Shown here: positions 57,040 through 64,000 of the stretch, piece by piece
Layout: each line of letters starts with the position of its first letter
Position numbering within the stretch: position 1 is the stretch's first letter
From: Portulaca oleracea
Taxonomy: Eukaryota; Streptophyta; Magnoliopsida; Caryophyllales; Portulacaceae
DNA: 64,000 bases
Direction: 5' to 3'
Assembly (NCBI GenBank): GCA_029582165.1
Contig: CM055877.1
Location: 23,930,355-23,994,354, forward strand
Program-made: the position numbers and the translations under genes
Notes under the pieces: model-generated
Database searches by the model: none
Told to the model about the DNA's origin: nothing
Seen by the model: the letters and a program-made list of their open reading frames with translations, nothing else

Positions 57040-59490
57040 TAACCTATATATAGCAAGTGTTAGGTGCTTTAAAAACAATGATGGGAGAGTCATGGTGGAG
57101 GAAGCTCAAATTAAGGAAAGGGGGTGGTGTTACTTTGCTAAGCTTTACAATGGGAAGAGGAGCGTCATTTCCAGTTGTGAGGGGTTAGGCTTCCGTGAGG
57201 GGAGTATAGATAGTGGTACTTGTCCACCTATGACACTTAAGGAGGTAAAATGTCTTAAAGAAACTAAACATAGGGAAAGCAGTAGACCCTCATGGTATTC
57301 TTGCGGAGTTTTGGAAGTGCTTAGGCGAGACGGATATTCAATGGTTAACAGAACTCTCTCATGATATTCTTAGAATAGGTAGAATGTTTGACGAGTGGTA
57401 GAGTAACATAGTCGTTCCTTTATACAAGAACAAGGCCGGGAGACGTTCAATTTCGTAATAATCGTAGAGGTATTAAACTCCTTAGTCATAACATGAAGAT
57501 TTGGGAACAAGTAATGAAGAGGAAGCTAAGAGAGGATGTTGGGGTGTTTGATAATCAATTTGGGTTTATACCGGAGAGATCTATAATGGAAGTCATTCAT
57601 TTTTTGCGTAGCCTTATGGAGCAGTATACAGAGAGGAGGAAGGACCTTCACATGGTGTTCATTGAGTTAGAGAAAGCTTATGACATGGTGCCGAAGGAAT
57701 TATTGTGGGAGTGTCTTCAAGTGAAATGAGCGTGTTATCCTTATATTCGAGCGATTCGAAACATGTATGACAATGTCAAAACCTATGTGAGAATAGCTAC
57801 AAAAGAATTTTCGGTTGACATCAAGCTACATCAAGGGACTGCTTTTAGTGCATTTCTGTTTAATATGGTCATCGATGACTTAACAAAGTATATTCAGATG
57901 AGTTACCATGGTGTATGCTCTTTGTGGATGATATAGTTCTTATTGATGAATCTTGTGGGAGGCTAAATGATAAGGTTGAGCTTTGGTTTGGAACATTGGA
58001 GCCTAGATGTTTCATATTAAGTAGGTCGAAGACAAAGTATATGGGGTGCCATTTTAGCGGGATTGACCAAGATGGCCACAATCAAACTCCTTCCATTGAA
58101 GGTGTAGTTACTCCTAGAGTGGAGAAATTTCGGTACTTGGGATCTATCTTGTAAAGCGATGTTGACATTAATGAGGATATAACGCGTAAGATTAAGGCGG
58201 GTTGATACATGTGGAAAGAAACTTTAAGAGTATTGTTTCATAAGAAGATCACACCTAAACTTAATGGTAAGGTGTATCACACAGTTATTAAAGCAGCTAC
58301 GTTGTATGGTTTGGAGTGTTGGGCTATTAAGAGAGGGCATTGTCAACGACTCAAGATGTTAGAAATGATAATGGTCTGATGGATTTATGGGTTTATCAAG
58401 TTGGATGAAATTAAAAACTATGTGTCTCGCGATATCTTAGGGATAACCTCTATTGAAGATAAACTACGTGAGAATAGACCAAGATGGTTTGGTCATGTGT
58501 ACAAAATGGGTGTGGTTGCTCCCATCTAGAGATGGGAGAGGACTGCACGGCGGCTTTGTTGTAGACGTGGGAGGCATAAGAAGTCTATAAAGAAGGTGAG
58601 CTTATTTGAAACACACAGGTTTAGTAGAGAACATGGTACTAGATAGGGGTGTTTGGCGAACTAACGTTAGGGTGATAGAGCGAGGTAGTGATAGGTTGCT
58701 AGTATGTTGCATTGTGTTTCCTTTTCTATGCGTTTCTTGTGGTCTTAATGTCTATGTGTGTGCATGTGATTTTCAGGTATGTTTGATATGCCTAATTATC
58801 CATTCATTACTTAGAGTACATAGGTATATAGTTTTCCCTATCCCTTGTTTCTCTTGTTCTTTTAGTTTCCCAAACAGTTTTCTAATTGATTTTTGAAATG
58901 TTCGTTCGAAATTTGCAAAAGATTTTTTTTGGGTTCGTCGAAATCAACATTTTCATACCACCATGGTGCATAGGGGGAAGGTTGCTTATAGCGCTGACAA
59001 AATTTCGTTCGACTCGAATACCCGAATTTGTCCGACCCAAATAAAACCGAGCTTGGTCATCAATTTTTTGTCCAAATTTTAAATTTGGACAATTCGGTTA
59101 TGTCCGATTCTAAAATCGGGTCGGGTTTGGGAGGAGAAATTCGGACGTCCGAATTTTGTGTCAAATTCGGGTTCAGACCAATTTAGACGCATTCGGACAG
59201 TGTTCGAACACTAGAATTTGGACAAAATATTAGAATTATGTATATATTTAATGTAAATTCGGGTTGGGTTATATTCGGAAAAATCCGGGTTTGAACAAAT
59301 TCGGACACCCAAAAAATGTCTGAATTTGAATTCGAACAGGGTTCGAGTTTGGGGATTTTGTTCGAATGTCTGAACTGTCCGAACTTGGTTTGACCCGAAC
59401 CCGATTTTTTCACTACCGCTAGTTGCTTACATATAGATCCTCCAAACCTCACACAAGGCGGGCTATATTGGAGTTTGTTGTTATTATTTT
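57040..59490 (+). mobile_element. RTE-type LINE relic
   Basis: Broken plus-strand frames give an RTE-clade [92 protein letters not shown], then LFVDDIVLIDE (catalytic box at 57921-57932), FRYLGSIL, TLYGLECWAIKR and ENRPRWFGHVYKMG. A 3' UTR follows, ending near CCTCACACAAGGCGGGC and a GTTTGTTGTTATTATTTT tail (about 59490). Several in-frame stops; 5' end truncated; split at 58989 by a hAT MITE. Confidence 0.88.
58989..59421. mobile_element. hAT-like MITE, family member 4, 433 bp
   Basis: GTTGCTTA at 58981-58988 and 59422-59429. Left end TAGCGCTGACAAAATTT, right end reversed TAGCGGTAGTGAAAAAAT. Same TTCGGAC/GTCCGAA interior as the members at 25484, 30475 and 33603, but longer. Confidence 0.88.
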
Positions 59491-60114
59491 AAAGTTTTGA
59501 ACTTATTTTGAAGAAAGAAAACAAAAGAATAATGTCTTTTTTTTAAAAAAAAAATCATATCATAATATAACTAATTATATTGATAATTATTATAGTTAAT
59601 TGTAACTACTAATTGATCAACACTGATCAATACTAATCAACACTGATACTCATCAACACTGATCAACAGTGAATTGATCGGTACTAGTCAGTACTAATAA
59701 ACACTTATTAGTAATAAATTACTTACCATAAGTCAAAGGAACATGTCCTATTTCCTAAATGAAGATACCGCTCAATTGAGTTTTGAAATAACAAGCTCTA
59801 TTTAGGATTTGAAAGCTTAGATTATTGGGTTTTTGACACCAAAGGATGGTCCATGAAACAAATGAACCTTAAAATTTCAAGCAAGACTATAAGGTTCCAA
59901 TTTGTGAGAATATCAATTTTAATTTTTTTAATATTTTTGTTGAATGTACTAAGTATGAAACATGTCTCGAAAACATCTAGTATACGAAACAAAAACATTA
60001 AAAAAAATTAAAATTTATATTTATCACAAATCGAAGCCTCATAGTCTTGTTTGGAACTTTATGATCCATTTATTTCATGAATCATCCTCTGAGGTAAACA
60101 ACCCTTTATTATTG

Positions 60115-60480
60115 AGATTTTTGGATCGTAATATATCCATATTTTTGAGTATTGGATCGTAATATACACACATTTACTATTGGATACTAGTATATCGACC
60201 TTTATACCTAGATTATTTTCATATAGCTACTATAACTTAAATGGTGGTGAACCGACCTCAAGAATAATATGGCAGGTGGTGGAAACTTTTCGAGACTCAT
60301 AAGAAATCGACAAAAGCTCACTTAAGTCCTCCTTAAGACTATATCACCACCATTAAAATCATGATAAATTCACTTAAATCACTCACATATAAAAGTCATT
60401 TATCAATATTCAATAATAAAAGTGAGTATAATACGATTCAATACCTTATTAAAAAAGTGAGCATATTACGATCCCAAAAT
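60115..60480. mobile_element. MULE-type MITE, third relative
   Basis: TTTTTGGATCGTAATATATC on the left and, reversed from the right, TTTTGGGATCGTAATATGCT. Arms continue with (T/A)TTGGATCGTAATATACAC-like and TTACTATTGGAT-like phrases as in 55192-55747. No clean target duplication. Confidence 0.65.
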
Positions 60481-60683
60481 AGTATCATTGCAAATGCTAA
60501 GATGGAGCCCACAGCAGCCCATAGGTCCACAAATTTTCAGTTGTGGGGGCCTCCCGAATGAAAGAGAGAGGCCCAGGCTTTGGTGTGGACTGACCAATGT
60601 ACAGAAAGCTGAAAGGAAAGAGATAACGGGCCAGAAGCCCAAGTAAAAGGGGGGAAATGTGGACCGTTGGATGGGACGGTGCA

Positions 60684-60689
60684 TATATA
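60684..60689 (+). promoter_or_regulatory. TATA box of BTF3
   Basis: TATATA within GTGCATATATAGATTC. The next 170 bp is a CT-rich leader ending at a splice donor at 60861. Confidence 0.6.
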
Positions 60690-60714
60690 GATTCGCATTA
60701 TCTACTAAGCAAGT

Positions 60715-60860
60715 AACCCTTGTGTGTGTGTGTGTAAGTAGTAGCCTCTTCTTCACTCTTCTCCTTCCCCCTTCTGGGTCGACCCTAGTCCTTCGCGCCG
60801 TCGACTCCTCCGATTCTCTCTCTCTTCTCTTATCCATTCCTACTTCTTCACTCCACCAAG
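60715..60860 (+). other. 5' UTR exon of BTF3
   Basis: CT-rich leader (TTCTCCTTCCCCC, CTCTCTCTCTTCTC) from about 30 bp after the TATA box to CCACCAAG|GTAAATC. It is joined across a 1,128-bp intron (60861-61988, ending GTGTAG) directly to the ATG. A long intron just before the start codon often raises expression in plants. The start of transcription is estimated. Confidence 0.55.
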
Positions 60861-61988
60861 GTAAATCTACTCTTCATCCTTTCTAATCTCTGTCTCTTGC
60901 TTCTCTTGTTGATTTTTTATTTCTAGGGTTTATTGTACCTTTCTGTGTTGTTGTGTCAATTTTCTGGGGTTTCAGGTAGAGATTGGGTGATTAATTTCTG
61001 GGTTTCTTATTGTAAATGAAAAATGTTCCCTTTGGATTTTTTTATGGGTTAGATTTGTAATATCAGATTTAGGGGTTTTAGGGTAAATGGTATTCTATTG
61101 CACGTTTTGGTGGTTTTGGTGTGAATCTTTGTGTTGTTTTTGTCGGTGGATGATTTGTCCGGTTCTTTTCACCAGCTACTGTAGTGTTTTGTGAGAGATA
61201 AGATGTGTTTAGCTCTTTGTTTTAAGTTGACGAACATTTCAGCTGCATTTATTGCATTTTCGTATGTTTTGCCTTTTTTTTTTTTGAGATTAGCTTGTAG
61301 TGATGAGCTCAGATTGTTATTGGGGATTCAAGTTTCATCCTTTGCAAAAATTTGCAACATCGGTCGAGTTTGGTTTATGGGTTTGTGAATCCTGATAAGT
61401 GTGACTGTGCTGGGTTAAGCTAGCTACTATCATGCACCTACTATCATGCACTACTATTATAGGATTGGTTAATCTACTAAGGGTTTGTTTTTGGATAATA
61501 CCCATTTGAGAAATGAGAAATTGTATTCATTTACATTTAGGATATGCCTCCAATAAACTTGTTTGAAGAATTACTTACTTTCAAACTATATGACATTTTA
61601 CCCTCTTTCAGATTCAGATGCATTTGCATGTGTGTAGGTCTGCTGGGACTTCATTAGATTCTTGGGTTGTCTAGTAACTATTGGCTAAAGATTTGAGCTA
61701 ACATTATGTACTTCCACTTTTAAATGAAGTTTACCTGTATCAAGTGTAACTTTGTGGATAAGCTCTAAGCATCATTTCTGTACATGTGTGTGTGTGTGTT
61801 TTTGCCCTTGGGGGGTTGGGGATTGGTAACAGCTTTGCTGGCTTCTGCAGGAATTCGTGTGTTTAGTTTTATGTACTTGAACTGTCAGGTTAATGTGATT
61901 GACTTCATTGACATGGTTCAAATGGTAATGTGGTTTGTATACAAAGCAGTGATTTTTAGCTGATTGAGCTTGTTTGTTCTCTGTGTAG

Positions 61989-63219
61989 ATGAATGTCGAG
62001 AAGCTCCAAAAGATGGCTGGTGCCGTCCGCACTGGTGGCAAGGGTAGCATGAGAAGGTTTGGAATCCATATATATCTTTACGGTTTATTTAGCATTATAG
62101 TTGTGAAAAATTTTCCCTTGTTAGCAAGGATAGTTGAAATACTTGTTAGCTGCTCTGAGTTTTTGGGAGTGTGGCTGAACTGGTCATCTGTTTACTTCAT
62201 TCTTTTTATTACTGAGCTTGTGACTATGGTTGTTGTGTTGATTATTCCATTTCCTGGTTGTAAGAATTCTTTCTTGGGCAGACCTCTTGCTTTTCTACGG
62301 CAAGGGATGGTGTCTTAGTGTTGTTGCTCTTGTATGTGATACCGTAACCATTTGATGAGTCACTGTGTTGTGTTGGACTTGCTTCTTACGGTCTGGTTTG
62401 TGTCTTATTAGTAAAAAAAAGAAGTATATGCTCTTCGTCATTTACATGTGTTTCATATTATTCTCTCTAATTACATGTTTGGTGGAAATTTCAGAAAGAA
62501 GAAGGCTGTCCACAAGACAACCACCACAGATGACAAAAGACTACAGAGCACCTTGAAAAGAATAGGTGTTAACAGCATTCCTGCTATTGAGGAGGTTAAT
62601 ATTTTCAAGGATGATCAGGTGATCCAATTCACCAACCCTAAAGGTAATCAAAACTGACCGACCAAGTACTTTGATCCATTACTTTTGATGCCCTTTTTAA
62701 GCAGTGGTGTGTATGAGTTGCTAATATGAACTATTTCATGATACCAGTTCAAGCCTCCATTGCCGCGAACACCTGGGTTGTCAGTGGTACACCCCAAACC
62801 AAGAGTATGTGTCCGTCTCACCCTGAATGTTAATTGATGGTTGTAGAAAAGTGATAGCACCATATTTGGTGGGTCATGTCACTGACTTGCTGCTTTGTTT
62901 TTGTATCAGAATTGCAAGACATCCTCCCCGGAATCATCAACCAATTGGGTATGTGTTGAACTTACTATTTTGAATGCCCTACTTCTTGATTATGAGTTAC
63001 CTTAAATTGCCTGTACTGATAAATGTATGATGTTGTAAATCAGGACCGGATAACTTGGACAACCTGAGGAAACTGGCAGAGCAGTTCCAGGGCAGGGCAA
63101 ATGCGAATGCAGACACAAGCGGAGGAAATGCCCAGGAGGAAGACGATGACGAGGTCCCAGAGCTGGTAGCCGGGGAGACCTTTGAAGCAGCGGCAGCAGA
63201 GGAAGGACAGAAGTCTTAG
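61989..63219 (+). CDS. BTF3: BTF3, nascent polypeptide-associated complex subunit beta
   Basis: Five coding exons: 61989-62056, 62495-62643, 62748-62804, 62910-62948, 63044-63219; 162 residues, the usual length for plant BTF3. It pairs with NAC-alpha at the ribosomal exit tunnel and shields nascent chains; plant BTF3 also affects transcription and stress responses. Seen: [20 protein letters not shown] with the basic RRKKKAVHK ribosome-binding motif (about 22-30), the NAC barrel ([59 protein letters not shown]), [15 protein letters not shown], and an acidic tail ([17 protein letters not shown]). All splice sites are GT/AG, the phases fit, and there are no stops. The start codon is the first base of its exon, preceded by an intron in the leader. 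Confidence 0.96.
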
Positions 63220-63770
63220 AGCTGTGTGTTCCATGAGTGTGTGTCATGCTTTATATCATCTCTTCTGCTTTCTTGTGCACCTTTTTGTTTCCATTTAGCA
63301 TTTTTGCTGAAGAATTTTCATCAACGATTAGTCAAGTGATGTGTATTTTGACTGGAGGCAACTTAGTTATTACTAAGCCTGATTGGGTCTCAATTAGTAG
63401 TGTACTGCTATAGCGCTACTTATTTTTGGAAGTTTTATTTCATGGGGTTTTATGTTGTGTAATAGATTAGTAGTGGCCTTCAAGCAGGTATAGATGAGCA
63501 CATCAGCGGTCAAGTGATGGGTTAAAGTAGAGTTGCCCAGTTTGAATTTTGAAGGTAGTTGTGTCTGTGTAGCTGGGTACTTTGGTAGTCTTCAATTCTG
63601 TGTTGTTGCTGATGCAGTTGTGTTGAAAATTGCTCCAAGAAACTAGAATTACGATCTATTGCCACATAACGAGCAGCAGAATTGCAGTTTGGAACTGTCC
63701 TCATGAGGAACAAGAAACAATTGAATCTTTCCAGTAGGTGAACAAAATTATGCCTAAATGGCAGCCTAGC

Positions 63771-63923
63771 TTAACTCAACAAAGTGTCCCAGCGTTTTCT
63801 TAAGGTGTTGTATGCTGAGGAACAAGGAACGACTTGCAATACATTTTTGCCATTAACGGCTTTTTCCAGTACAAGACCAAGCTCGATCAACCTATCCACG
63901 GCTTTGTCAACGGGCATTTTAAC
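63771..63923 (-). CDS. last coding exon of a gene continuing past the right edge
   Basis: After an AG acceptor (AATGCAG, AG at 63925-63924), 50 codons run to TAA in phase 0: VKMPVDKAVDRLIELGLVLE, KAVNGKNVLQVVPCSSAYNT, LRKRWDTLLS. It has the look of a short winged-helix-like or helical C-terminus of a conserved protein; it reminds me of the end of plant DUF3754 membrane proteins, but I cannot confirm that. BTF3 ends 550 bp away on the opposite strand, so the two genes converge. Confidence 0.6.
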   Translation of the reverse strand, partial: VKMPVDKAVDRLIELGLVLEKAVNGKNVLQVVPCSSAYNTLRKRWDTLLS

Positions 63924-63964
63924 CTGCATTTGGTATATAATTTAGTTAATTGTTCCACTTGGGG

Positions 63965-63978
63965 AGGGGGGGGGGGGA
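63965..63978. repeat. poly-G run
   Basis: About 13 consecutive G at the right edge, in the last intron of the edge gene. Such runs are prone to sequencing error. Confidence 0.9.
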
Positions 63979-64000
63979 TGGGGGAAAAGAAGTGCAGTGC

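Larger units (their letters stand above)
55793..59749. mobile_element. long inverted-repeat element with subterminal TGATCAACAC repeats
   Basis: The left end TTGTTCCTTTAAACTCGTGG and the reverse of the right end ATGTTCCTTTGACTTATGG match, and both ends carry many copies of TGATCAACACT-like motifs (about 55840-55920; 59620-59690). Such subterminal arrays are transposase-binding sites in hAT and CACTA elements. No target duplication is clear. The interior holds an RTE LINE and a hAT MITE; nothing like a DNA transposase was seen. Confidence 0.55.

Noticed and set aside
60466..60837. 123-codon minus-strand frame
   Set aside because: Antisense to the BTF3 promoter and 5' UTR; Arg/Ser/His-rich low-complexity reading with no domain.

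Overview
This is nuclear DNA from a flowering plant, most likely a eudicot. Its genes are intron-split with GT/AG boundaries, its intergenic DNA is AT-rich, and transposon remnants are dense. The order Caryophyllales is possible from general similarity of the proteins, but I cannot prove it by eye. Only four gene sets can be defended well: (1) a tandem cluster of three ABA-stress-ripening (ASR, ABA/WDS family) genes on the minus strand at 2.1-15.0 kb; (2) a complete six-exon dihydroflavonol 4-reductase (DFR) gene on the plus strand at 33.1-38.0 kb; (3) a complete BTF3 gene (beta subunit of the nascent polypeptide-associated complex) on the plus strand at 60.7-63.2 kb; (4) a terminal coding exon of a further minus-strand gene at the right edge. 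The middle ASR copy has an in-frame stop in exon 1.

Layout. 0-1.3 kb: perhaps the first exon of a minus-strand gene leaving the left edge. 2-15 kb: ASR array, with ASR1 and ASR2 separated by a nested transposon stack (a LINE cut by an inverted-repeat element, itself cut by an L1-type element with a perfect 15-bp target duplication). 15.8-24.4 kb: a Tourist-like MITE swollen by GA repeats, a 5'-truncated LINE with an RNase H domain, a Cassandra-type solo LTR carrying a 5S-rRNA-like segment, an LTR-like block, and the non-coding end of a Gypsy element holding a 600-bp MULE-type MITE. 25-32.3 kb: MITEs, a Pack-MULE that captured the start of an AMSH-type deubiquitinase gene, and an LTR. 33-38 kb: DFR, with four DNA transposons in introns 1 and 3. 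40-55 kb: a decayed Copia element apparently split in two by about 7.6 kb of DNA carrying a duplicated promoter/leader segment, plus a 580-bp solo LTR inside the reverse transcriptase. 54.5-60.5 kb: a hAT MITE, two related MULE MITEs, and a long inverted-repeat element containing an RTE-type LINE. 60.7-64 kb: BTF3 and the edge exon.

The genes do not form a pathway. ASR proteins act in drought/ABA and ripening responses, DFR in anthocyanin/proanthocyanidin synthesis, and BTF3 at the ribosome. The strongest theme is transposon biology. At least fourteen insertions have target duplications I could read directly in the sequence, including a gene-capturing MULE and several MITE families with more than one copy here.
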